Shown: piece after piece, positions 1 through 12,570 of the stretch
Layout: each line of letters starts with the position of its first letter
Numbering within the stretch: the stretch's first letter is position 1
Position numbers and translations under genes: made by a program
Origin: Polyodon spathula
Taxonomy: Eukaryota; Chordata; Actinopteri; Acipenseriformes; Polyodontidae
NCBI RefSeq assembly: GCF_017654505.1
Contig: NC_054558.1
Span: 8,642,220-8,706,219, forward strand
Reading direction: 5' to 3'
DNA length: 64,000 nt
Notes under the pieces: generated by a model
The model's input: the letters and a program-made list of their open reading frames with translations, nothing else
What the model was told of the DNA's origin: nothing
Database searches by the model: none

Positions 1-468
1 GAGCGTGAGCAGCACAGCTCCCCGGACTCTGCCCTGGCCCCACAGCTCAGCGTGGGATACCCTGCCGGGGCATCAGGGGGGCTGGGGGGCCACTCGGACC
101 ACGACTCTGCGGACGAGAAGGAGAGATCCCCGGAGATGCAGCGAGTGTCGTACGCCGTGTCCCTCCAGGACCTGCCCGCCCGCCCCACCGCCTTCAACAG
201 GGTGCTGCAGCAGATCCGCGCCCGGCCCTCCATCAAGAGGGGTAGCAGCCTGCACAGCAGCAGCAGGCGCACCAAGAGCGGCCCCGCCTCGGAGGCAGTG
301 AAGAGCAGCAGCCCCCATCTGGGCAGGAAGGGCCCCCAGGACTGCTCGCTGACCGCCCTGCTGCACCAGGGCAGACCCCGCTCGTCCTCCACCACAGACA
401 CCTCGCTGCTGGCCGGAGAGCCCACCCTGCACTGGACCCTCGAGGAGCCGGAACGCGTCACGGACAAG
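1..468 (+). CDS. TMCC2: TMCC2 coding exon A (5' end outside the window)
   Basis: The frame is open from base 1 and begins [10 protein letters not shown], which matches the Arg/Glu-rich stretch preceding the SDHDS block in the family, so coding continues upstream. An acceptor-like CCCCACAG at 38-45 was considered, but the upstream residues also fit TMCC2. Conserved blocks include [19 protein letters not shown], the [14 protein letters not shown] segment and the [13 protein letters not shown] segment, a likely phosphorylated Ser/Arg-rich cytosolic region. The exon ends GACAAG followed by donor GTGAGC at 469, phase 0. GC content is much higher than in the flanking intron. Confidence 0.95.
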
Positions 469-3400
469 GTGAGCCTCCTGCCGCTGCGCAGGGTCCCCGT
501 GTATCTGCATGGTTTGCCTGTCTTGCATCCTGAATTCAGTGCTTTCTTGTAAATTCTTTGCAGTGTGAAGACAACAAAAAATTTAACTTTTGTATTTAAT
601 GTATATCCTGTTACTGTGAAACCATAAAAAAAAGAATACAAATATTATTTGATCCTTTAATCTGCTTTTTCTTATTTTGAATGGCAGCTACCCTACCTGT
701 TCAAGGCACTGTGTTATTTGTTTGGAACCTGCACCATGGCAACTGACATCACTTTGAACCTTTCTTCTGTTCCCACTTTCTGAAGTTGGCAAGAACTAGC
801 GTGGTGGCCCTGAACTGTGAGGCTATAGCCAGACAGACAGTCTGATATTAGTGCCTGAGATCTAATCCTGCATGATCTGCCTGCTAATGAAATTCATATA
901 AACGTGTAGCATGGCCTTGTGCAGGAAATGTTCTGCTAATTACCCTGCAGGTCTGAGTGGAGACAGTCACATCCTGTAGCAGCTGTTGTACTGCTCTGTA
1001 CTGTACAGGACAGCACAGTGATGTCAGACCAAGCAGATTACATGGTGGTTATCATACTTGATATAGAGGGTACAGTAAATGCACATACAAGCAAGATAGC
1101 AAGAAGCAATAGATATCCCAGCGCAAGAAGCAATAGATATCCCAGCACACAAGCCACAGCACAATATGTACTGTGGTGCGAGATAATGTTTATGACTAAA
1201 AAGAGCAAACGATCAAGGCTATTCTTTTATAAGGCAACACTTTCAAAGGGTGTAAGTGCATACCTTCAGAGTTGGTTGGTTGGTTGGCTGTTTTGTTGAG
1301 CAGATGAATTGATAGCAGGTTGTATGTGATGGATAGCAGTGTTCTGGTTCTCACATGTCAGGTACTGTAAGCTGGTATTTGTATTGCAGCTCCAATGTTG
1401 GGTGTTGGTGACCAGACTAGCGTGATTGAACACACCTTCAATTACTGCCACATGTTAGAAAACAGCAATAGAGTCGATTGGAGAAACCAGGATACAGAGA
1501 GGATCCGCTCACATTGCATTCAAAGACTTTGATTGGCTGAGAGGGAGCAGGTCACAGAGGGATGCAGGGAGTGACAGGTTGAACACAGTACTGAAGCTAC
1601 AGGCAGCTCAGTCTCTCTGTCACACTGAAGGGCTCAGTGGTGCACTGGTCCAGACCGGCCAGCACATGTTTAATGGAAAAGGTGTTTTAGATGGTGAAGC
1701 CTGTTTAGAATGCATTGTTTGAATTCTGTATTTATTTCCCCAGATTATACAGCATTTGAGAACAGCGCTCCCCCATTAACAAAGGAGGGGGAAGCAATGT
1801 GAAACTGAGAAGTGGTCTGAGGCTGGAGTCTAGTTTGACAGTACTGTCAGCTTCGTTGCACTTGAACGTACATAGGCAAACTTTAAAGCTTGTGTTAACT
1901 CTTTCATGCATTCATTAAATAGCTGAAAAAGGTAGTTTGTCTGTTTAATACACAGGCTGCAGTGCACAGTGGATCACCTGTGGGCTTCAGTGCACAATGC
2001 AATGCTAACATGCTAACCCGCCTTACTTCCCCAACATTCAGCACCAAGGAGTCTTTTTATTTTTAATGGAATAGTTAATAAGCACGGGAGATATAATCAG
2101 AAACAACAGGATACAGAACACAGCTAGTATGTTCTGCACACTTATATGTTGACTCTCTTGTGAGAATATCAAATCCATGTTTTCTGTATTAAACTGCAGC
2201 ACAAGTCTCATATTTCTGTGCCTGGCCTGTCACATATGAAAAAAAATAATAGCCCTTTTTTCACATTTTTTTATTTACCCCCCCACCCCCCTGTGGCACT
2301 TGTGACACAAATGACACTCTTCCAAATTCTGCAGCCACCAGTGCAACGCCCACATTAAAGGTTCTGTAACCCCACCCCTACCCCCAAGCATTGATTCTGT
2401 GTCCCCTCACTGCTACTCGGAGCTGGAATGTTAAAAGGCTGTGCTTGCTTTAGGACTGCACAAAGTGACCTTGTGCGCCAGCGTTGTCTGCCAGTTTGCT
2501 CTCCTCAAGCGTAGCTTCGACTGTAGGAACACAAGCGTCCTCCCTCATCGAACATGCATTTTCGTTTCTAGGGGAAGCTATCCCAGCAGCCTTTGAAAGC
2601 TCCTTCCCGATTGCTGTGTCACCCGCGAGTCCCGTTACTGCACGGCTCTCATGATATCAGGTTACTGCAGAATCAGCGGAAATTCATTGCAAGCTGATAA
2701 CAAGCCATGAAAACAAATTCATGTTTCATGCAACGGAAACTTTTTTTTGCTAGTGTGTGTGTGTGCTTCGAATTCATGCATTTCTATTATTTTGTCCCTC
2801 CTTGTCCCGTTGTCGGGAACTATCACAGGAATAAGAAATATTCCTGTCTGAAAAAAACAGTGCAGCACTCTCAATGCCATTTTCATTAAAGAAAACAAGG
2901 AACGCTTCAGAAAGACTGTCGTCAACTTCCCTGAGAGCTCTCACCGTCGAGGCTTCTTTCCAAAGTTCCAAAGAAAAATATTTATCCAACTCTGCCTTTT
3001 CGGGGGGAAAAGAGTCGTTTCTCTGTTGGAGTTCAATTTGTAAACCAGGGCGGTGGTCCGGGTGTGGGCTTGAGGGTTCTTTGGGCTCCTACGATACCCC
3101 TCCCCACATGGAAGGGAAGGACACATTAAGTTTTGTGTTGGTTTTAACAGGAGAGTGAACACTGGTCCAGTGTTCTGGGCGTAGCTGTGGGATTATGGCA
3201 CACTGGTCTTCATTTTACCAGTATCCCTAAATAACTTAATTGTACCATGATTCAGGTGTTAACCTGCTCCTTATTTAATGATGCCTTGAAAAACTGGGCT
3301 TCGGACCTCCAGGACAAAATTGTACATATCAAGCCTACTTAATTCTCAATGTCTTTTTGACTCCATGACGTGTGACCATGCTTCACCGGCTGCTGCGATC

Positions 3401-6400
3401 CACGCATCGATCGTGCAAACAGAGCCGATCAAGCCTGGTTCCTCGCCCTCTCCTCCCACTCTGTTGTGTGTGTTTTTATATACGGTGAGCGCTCTCTCCA
3501 TGTCTCCCACTCGGGCTGTGTTTCAGTGCATTCTATTCAAATGACTACGCCAGCAGTAATGTGATCCCGGCCCCTTTTGTTTGGGAATGATGTCATGGAA
3601 AACTCAATGAGCTCAATCTTCTCCTGCTTCCTCCGAGCTGCAGCAGAGGGATGCTACAGCCAGCTGGAGTCGCGCTGGGAGCTGGGAAAGGCGTTGCTAA
3701 CCCTCAAGGGTTTTTTTTTTGTTTTTACTTCTTTACAAGGAAGCCCATGTTGAAAAAAATATCAGGTGTTTCTATCCTGCGTGGGACAACGGTGGTGTGA
3801 CTGCTGACGAAGCGAGCAAACATGCCCAGCCCTGTAGCGCACCAACACAGCAGGCAGTGGCTGTGCTGACAGAGGTACCAATGCACACGTCAATTTGTGT
3901 TGTGCGGCGACAGTGGCCTCTAATATGAATAAAATGGCCTGGCGGGAGTGAATTGATGCTTATAATAAATCTGGAAGAGAAGCTGCTGATAATGTTTTTT
4001 TTTTTTCTTATTCCGAAGGAGCAGCAGCTTCAACTGCAGGTAAAGCTTCTGCTTCTACCAACCACTGAAGCTTACCCTGCTCTTTATATCTGCCATCGGT
4101 GGTTAATCACAGGCAGGTCTGACTAGTTTCACAGCCACAGAGGGGCTTGGATTCTGCTTCCCCGATTTAAAACTACCCTCCTGTATAGAAGTGCTCGGCA
4201 TTGCTACTTTTTTTTTACTACCTTCAAACGATTAATTGAAGCAGCAGAGGTTGCTAGCCAGGCTATTGAAATTTCCGATACCTTTCCTTCCGCTTGCCTG
4301 TTTTTTTGTTCAGTATTCCTGGTATCCGGGTCGACTTGGCAGCGTAGTGCTCTTTCCTGCAAAAGCAGGATGCATTCCCATGAATAAGCAGGGATAGCTT
4401 ATTGTCTGAGTGTCATTAGGATAATGAAATGATTTGAGAGCCAGTGTTGCAGAGCATGCCAGGCCCTCTGCAGCCTCCACGATGCTTCCAGCATGCTTCT
4501 ACCAGTCCCTGGTGGCAGCACAGATACAGATCTCGAGTCTGCCGGTCACGACTGTGTAAGGGTTCGCAGGAGTGGGACGTGGAAGCTGCAGGCAGCGAGT
4601 TCACAGCGTGGTTATTTCATCCGTCTAAATGTGTATCTGTGAACTTGAGATCTGAGGTGATATTCTGCAGGTTTGCATGCACGTGCTGTATGCAGGTGCA
4701 TTCTGTGGTTGCGTTTACACAGCTGATGCGTGTAAACGTGTGTCAGTGTCTTCGATTGGGCTAAGCGTGTTCCCTTTGGAGCCGTGTGTAATCCAGACAT
4801 TTCACTCTTCCGGTATTAAACAAGCAGAGCCAGCTGTGTGTTCTGTGTGGAGCTGGTGTTGTGAGACTGACTCAGCAGAGGAGAACAGAACGCTTGGTCG
4901 TCAAACTAGTCCATTAGAGCAGCATTATGCTGGCAGATGTATTATTATTATTATTGCTAATGAGTTTCTTTAGAAAACAAACACAGTCAAAGCCTGTTGG
5001 ATAGCTGGGATCCAGTTTCTATAAGCAGAGTGCTCTGTTGTTTCTCTCTGCTTAGCAGGAAACAATACAAACCACACACGCTCAAAAGGAGATGTATATC
5101 AGGATAAAGAGTTAGCTGCTACACAATATTTATTGATTAATCTGTGTTTTCCGGTTCAACACGTCATTATCAAAGATGATTAACTAGATTCATTTCCAGC
5201 TGGAATAACATTTTAAACCACCCCAAATTCTTTACAGAATGATTGGTCGACGAAGTTTATTATTGTGGCAGAGGGAACACGACTGAAAGCTTGTTAAGGA
5301 AAGCGTCTGGACAAAACTACAGAGCAGTACAGAGAACATATTCAACCCGGGACACTCGCATTGAAAACCGATACGCAAACATATACGGGCGATTGATCGG
5401 TCCTTGAGGAATACCCGATTAGCGGTGCTGATTTCACCTGCCGATTTGAATAATTTCTTACAAGAGAGGTCTGAAATACTGTAATTCAGCTCTTTCACTT
5501 CATACCATTTTCAACCCCTGTCCTGCTGTTTTCAGCATCTTAGTAATCTGTGTGAGTGGCAGCCTCAGCGTCCTGGTCTCTGGGCTGCGAGGTGGAAGGA
5601 AGCCGGCTTGCAGTCAGGGATGATATTTATAGCCTCTCGCTGCCTCGACTTTTTGATCTGGGTTCCTGCCAGAAGCTGTCTTGACATTTCCCATGCGCTG
5701 GCCAGACGCTGCTTGTGGGGAAGCGTGCGGGACTGGAAACTGAGATGAAGGCTGGTGTAGCCGGGAGATGAGGGCTGAGTGATGGGGGCGTACCCGAGGG
5801 ATGAGGGCTGGGAGAAGGGCTGGGTGACCGGGGTGTAGCTGGGGGATGAGGGCAGGAAGGAGGGCTGGTTGACCATGGTGTAGCCGAGGGATGAGGACTG
5901 GATGATCAGGGCGTACATGGGAGGTGAGGGCTGGGAAGAGGGCTGGGTGTTGCTGGGGGATGTTGCTCTGCTGGCTGATCCCAGTGGACACAGTGCAGAG
6001 TCCCCTCCGAATTCCACAATTGAATTATTCTCGAATTTGGTTTAGTTTGGCCTTGTTGACAGGAAACTGTAAAAGTACAAGCCCTTTGCTAATTATTTTT
6101 TTGATGTGCAAGTCAGATAACTAAATAATCGAGGATGGCAGTATATTTGATTATGTTTATATTATTCTTGTTAATTAAGGCTGCAGGATTGGATCTCTGC
6201 ACACAGGCATGTCCTGGAAGGATCAGCCTGTTGCTATGGGATCTCCAGTCCTTATCCCTCTACCAGTTGTGCCAGATTGCGTTGACTACGCCAGACTAAT
6301 TTAACTTCCAGAGGTGAAGGGGGTAGCGCGTGGACCCACTGCATCACAGTATTTGTTATTTAGTTGCTTTGTTTTTGGTGTTTAGCTAGTTGGTTTTTTT

Positions 6401-9400
6401 TGCTGCTGGCTAGATGCTGTGATTGCAGTTTCATCCACATGTGTTGCTCCTCAAAGCACATTGCAAATCAATGTGGGATTCGCTCAAAGTCTCCACAAAA
6501 CCCACAGTGTGCATATTGAAAAACATGACACAGTTCTCCCCGACCTGGTGATCTTCAGGAGTGTATGAGGTCTGAGAAGAATGCCCTTCAGGGTTTCTTT
6601 GATCACAGTGATCACAGTGATCCCAAACTCTCCAATCCTGATGTATCATGTCGTTTGTTTCCCTGTAAACTGACCTCCTGGAATGGATTTGTTATGTATT
6701 TGTTGTGCTTGGCGCTTGGGCATCCCTTGCTTGAATGCATTCCCACAGCTGCAGAGACAGCGCTGTTGCTAGGATCTCTCAACACTTACCATATCTCCCC
6801 CTAGTCTCATAACCCTGGTGCCGTGTGGTTGAGCTTTTCAGATCCAGGTGATCTCTGACTGACAGCAATACAGTATGCGTGCAGCCTAGGATAGAGAACC
6901 ACCCGCCAACAGAGCACACAACTATCAGTCCCTCTGTCAAAGCCTGTTAGATGTGCAGTATCGCCCATAGTTCCCGAAACTGAGGTAAGTGGAGCATTGC
7001 TAGGCATTTCAATTAAAGCTGTCTTCTAGCTGCAACATGAATGAAAGCCAATAAATAGAGCTCTTTTTTTATTTTTTAACCTGCAGTATAAATGAAAAGC
7101 CAGCGCAAGCATCTTACCACCTCCTCAGGTGCAGTATTACTAAATACCACTAGAGGGCCGCCGACAGGCTGAGCCTTTAAAAGAAGGAACTGCTGTAGAT
7201 GCAGACGCACCAGATTCGGATCTTGGATGTGAGTGATGCTGTTTTAAATGTTGCGAGTGTTACAGCACAGCTACACGGAGCAGCTCCAGGAAGTACAGTG
7301 TGTACAGGGGCTCTGAGTTCCAGCCCAGGAGCCCTGAATGATGGGAACAGCATGACTGTCTGCCCTGCTTTTAGGGAATGTGCCTTGACAAGGAGCCATC
7401 TTGGTATATTAGAAACCTCCTAGCATGCTTGGCAGGGAGGGCTGAGACCGGCAGGGTGCTGCACTGTCATTCACACTGAAGGACCACAGCAAGGGGAGAT
7501 CCAGACCTGACAAGCCAGCAGAGACGGGGGGGGGGGGTTGATTCTGATGTAGGCTAGTTAGGGATACACTGCAACTCAGTGATTAAGCCAAGATAGGTAC
7601 ACTTTATTACAGTGGGTGCAAGACATAACAGGATATTGAATTAGCCCACTAGAAAGCTGTGATTTGAAAGCATGGTGCTGTAAACTCTGTGCCAAGGATC
7701 AGCATTCTTCTAGGGAGCCCATCACAGACAGTCCAGGATCAATACCTCCTGTAGTGCAGTGGTGGGACTGAGGCACAGAGACACAGGCCTGTCGGCTGTC
7801 TCTTGTCTGTCTCTTACGGAAAGCAAGAGGGAATTAATTGAGTGAGCCATCCACTTTACCTCTATAGGCTTCAGTAAACGTCAATAGCGGATTGTTATAA
7901 TGTAAAAACGGGAAGAAATGTAGTTTAAAAGTAAGACCATGGTATTGTAAATAGCATTAGGTACTGTAGTGCACATGCAGCGTGCATGTTTCTGCACAGC
8001 ACAGCCTTGGAGGAAAGCCCACAAGCACAATACCCCATAATAAAGCCTGGCAGTGCAAAGAGGGAGGGAGGAATATTGAATTAATTTGCAATGACAATAA
8101 GTCCGTACAGTAAGACCAGGTCATTCTCTTTAGTTTAAATTGCCTGTTTTCCATATATTAAAAAAAACAAACTAGATGGAAAAGAAATAACACAAGGAAT
8201 TGAGTGGTTGTTCAAACGGTTTCTTCTTAAAACACATTTGAGAGCGACTGTCAAGTGTCACAAGGAGGAAACTGACAATTTGGATGAGCAGATCCAACCC
8301 ATCGGTCAATTTTAATACCCTGTTTCGTGCACCTCATTGCAAAAAAAAAAAAAAAAAGGTTAGCACCAATTTATTCCCTTGTACCTTAAAGGGTTAAACA
8401 AGCAAAATGAGAACGATATTGCTGATTGATGGCCATGAGCATATTAAATGGCATGCAGTGTGCCTCTGCAGGAGGGAGACTCCCTAGTTGATAGCCTGCC
8501 CTGTGTGCTGTACTGTGGTCCTGACAGAAGGGGATTACAGCTGTCTTTAAACACAGCCTGACCCAGCAGAGTTCCAGCAGAATCAGCAAAGCGAGCAGCA
8601 CCTCAGCGAGGGGTTACTAGAGAGCATTCACAGCCTGGGGTGACAGCCTTGCCCTGCCTCCTGATTTGCATTTCTCAGGATTGTTTTCAAATATATATAT
8701 ATGTTATCTGTAGCTGCTCAGATCTCAGAAACATGAAGCCCAAGAGCTGTCTGTACAAGCCGGGGCTGTGCTGGTAAGAAGCTTGTTCCAGGAGTCTCAA
8801 TAGAGCAGTAGGCTGGGCGCTGCACAGTGTCTATGTGTGTGTGTCTGTGCCCAGGAGTGTGACTGCAGTGAGTGGTCCCTCAGAGTTAATGTTGTACTCT
8901 GTTGTGCTGGAATGGTTCATGAACAGGTAGGTCTGAATTCATTATTTCCATTATCGCTGCCATCTTTTAGGATTGAGGGTATTGTTAAAAATATGTTCTG
9001 ACTCTTTATTATTTAGCTTCTGGATAGATTTTTGGAGAATATTGCATTTTTTTTTTAAATTTGTATATGTGGTTGTAGTAACTATAGCTGTTTTAGACAA
9101 TAATACAGTACATATTTCTACTTGCCAAACGGTTTTAAGTGGACTCCACATGCTGTGCTGTGTATTTTGAATACCGTGGGATATTTCATTTCTGCATTTC
9201 TGCACAGATAGAGGCTAATTTTTAGGCTGTACCATAGTTGTCCTTTTAATAGCCTTAAGAGTACAGAACATCTCAGTGTTTCTAGTTGTTGTACTGTGAG
9301 ACATTTCCTAAATGTATACGTTTTACAAAATATAGTAATAGTTGTAATTGGCAGTGACAGTGCAGTAGTGATGCTATTGTTGTGTTTTTATATTCTCATG

Positions 9401-9959
9401 ATCTATTATTTTTCCAAAGTGTGCTCGTGAGTTTTCCTGCTGGTGAAGGTTTTCAAACAGGCTATAATTCTGCACTAGCTGGAGCGACAGGTCTGGGTCT
9501 CCACCGGGTGTAACACACCATAATAAAAGATAGTCAAGGAAAGCCATGCCCATTCTGAACACGCATCCCAGAATGCGACTCGGATTAAACACAGTGGGAT
9601 TTTGGGAACGTCTGTCTTTCTTTGTGGAGCACGTTTGAGAAATCAGATTTGATAGGAATGGAGCTTTGTAACTGCGAGACTGTGGGCTCTTCCTTGGTGT
9701 CTCTGCACACCAGTGCTACCCAACGAGAAGGGGCGCCTTTCAGGCTCATCACTGACTAGGGAGCGCATGGTTTTCACACTTTTTTTTATATGCATATATT
9801 AGGGCTGTCGAGCGATTTAAAAAAAAATGAATCACAATTATCTTGAGTGTAAAAAAAAAATCTCAGTGAATCTTGGTTTTAATTGCATATTTAATTGATA
9901 CAATTACTGCATTTAGGTTTGTTTTATAACTGATGCTATTATTATTATTATTATTATTG

Positions 9960-9997
<38 letters not shown>

Positions 9998-12517
9998 TTA
10001 AATGCTTTTTTATTAATAACTTGAAATAAAACAAAACATGCATTAAGTAACGGTTATATCCTCCATAATTGTAAATAATATCATTTAAAAATAAATGTGG
10101 TTATTGAAATCAAACCAAGCTGCAAGGTTAACGGGTCTGCAGTGGGTAGCTGTCCAGCAGCACTGGTTACAGTATCGTACTTCACTTGATTCTTGGGTTT
10201 GCAGCGACCCTGAATTATTAAGAGTCCTCTGTCCAAACAGACGGGTTTCATTTGTTGTTGTATTGTTGTCTGTAGCAGAAAAACTACAAGACTGGATTCT
10301 GAGAAGTGAAAGCGTGTTTCGTACACGGGGGGTACAGCACTTGTATGATACTGGAGCTCACTTTGACAGATACAATTAAACCTCTTTCCAGCCAATGAAC
10401 CGTCAGAGCGTTTTATAAAAATCAACTTCCCGTTCACAAGTCCTTCAGTTTCAGTGCTTTCCTGCGGTTCCGTGACTAACTTGATATTCAAGCGATGACG
10501 TCACTCATTCAGTCCTGGCATGCACTCGAGTGTATTAAAAAGGTGCGCGAGGAAATGAATTACGGTGTGCGAAGAGGGACAAGACAGAGGAGTGCAATTA
10601 ACTTGCGTTAAAAAAATTAACACCTTAATCGCAAAGTTAACTGCTATTAATTGACAAACCCTAGCATATCTAAAAATAAAATGTTTTAAATGTGTGTGTA
10701 GATTATTGGATAGATGGTACAGTCAAGGTGAATACATCACTGCAGGGTTAGCTAATGGTATTGATTGAGGGTGTGCACATTCCCTACACTGAATCAGGTT
10801 AGCTTCTTAAATTCGCCACACCTGCAGCAGTACAATGTGTCCTTAATACAGTGCCTAGGGACAATGAGAATGTATAGGAGGCAAAAAGCTTGCTTTGAGA
10901 GGTGGTGTTGTGCCACGCTTTAAACACAAGGTGGCAGTAGAATGAAGGAGAAACGGTGCCCTGCAGTTCTGTGGTTGCAGTGAAATTTAGGTAGCCAGAA
11001 GATGTACAGCACAGTCTCTAGCTGTGTCTGAATGGTTCCAGATTCACCTCAGTTCCCATGTTAGGAATTCTGCTTTCCTGGTGTTTGGGGGGTGGGGAGG
11101 CAGAGTGGATCAAAGGCCAGGAGGCGGTTCAGCGGACAGACATTCCAGAGAGACTCGCTCACTCAGACACAGAGACAGCCCGACGAGTGGCACATCCCCC
11201 CCATGCAGCTGTTGTCCCACTGTCCTTGCTCTTTACCCCGGGATGATTAAAACGGGATTGAATTTCCTTACACTTGTTGCAGTCAACAATCCCAGGCGCT
11301 GTGGGAGGAGTGTGTTGATGTCATGAGCTGATCTGAGCAGGACAGAGCCGTGCAGCTCTGTGCACTAGCTGGTGTTGGGGCCAGAGCTGTGTGAAGCAGT
11401 GAAGAGCCTTCTTAAGCCCTGGAGCTGCGCAAAGGGAGAGGTGGAGAGGGTTGCGTTGCGCTTTCGTGTGCTGCAGACCCTGGAGACGCTACATCGCTGC
11501 GCCTGGAGACCTGGTTGCTTGGCGACGGCTGCCACGTGTATCCTTGTCTTTGCATCTCCTGAGTGCTGGTGCTCTCTCAGTCCTCTCACTGGGTGCTGGG
11601 TCTCCTGAGATTGTGATTAAGAGGAACTGGTTGTGAATGTAGGGATCTGGAGTGGGAAAAGGCTACCCTAGCTGAAATAGTCAGTACTGTAGCATGATAG
11701 AGGCATAGTTACTTACAGAAGCCCTTGTGATTGCTTTCAATACTTTTATTTGTGTAATAAAATATGCTGATAAATCCTGATAAAAGTAATATTTACAATC
11801 AAGATGATTGTCATCCCTTTAAATGCGGATCGTGTATTTCTATATTTCCGATTGAATTCTGTGATTGTTGCTTACAGTTTAAACGAAGGGCAGGTACCTA
11901 TAATTCTCTCCAGGTGTGGCTCCTCTGAGTGCCTCACAGAGACAAGGGGAAACCACATGTTTTTGGTAGCTTGTTTAACAAACACTGTTACTGTGCATGG
12001 AAGTAATAGAGCAATACACGTTAGAACTGTAAGGTACTGCTGCCACCACTACTGCGTTCATTTCTGTTGCTGATTGCTGGTGTGAGAATCGGTAGACTGT
12101 GTCACTATGTACTTTAAGATACAGCTGTAATAACAGCACGGTACAAATATCGAATATCGCATGACATACTATAGAGGTTAACGGATTAGTTTGGAAATGT
12201 GGGACATGCCTTGGAATAAGATACCAGTGGGTGAGTGCCGTGGTCTGGTCTGTTGCTCTCAATTGGCCCTCAGTGGACTGTACTGGACCAGCACACTGCT
12301 AGGGACAGGCACAGCACTGAATTAACAGGAGTTGTGCTATTATATTTAGCTCGGGATTATAGGCAGCATTCGAGTGTCTCTTGCTTGCTATACAGTAATA
12401 TCAGGTGTAGCCAGTGCCATCGTCCTGTGCCTTAATTCTCAAGCCCCAGTATGGAATGTTCCACTTAGATAATGAGATTCTTTTCAGCTGGAAGAACAGA
12501 GAGTTATGGCTTAGTAG

Positions 12518-12570
<53 letters not shown>

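Noticed and set aside
38..45. CCCCACAG as a splice acceptor making exon A start at 46
   Set aside because: The residues encoded upstream ([10 protein letters not shown]) fit the TMCC2 sequence preceding this point, so coding most likely continues leftwards.
10081..10491. 136-codon minus-strand open frame inside the hAT-type element
   Set aside because: No resemblance to a hAT transposase (no BED finger or RNase-H-like motifs visible); probably chance.
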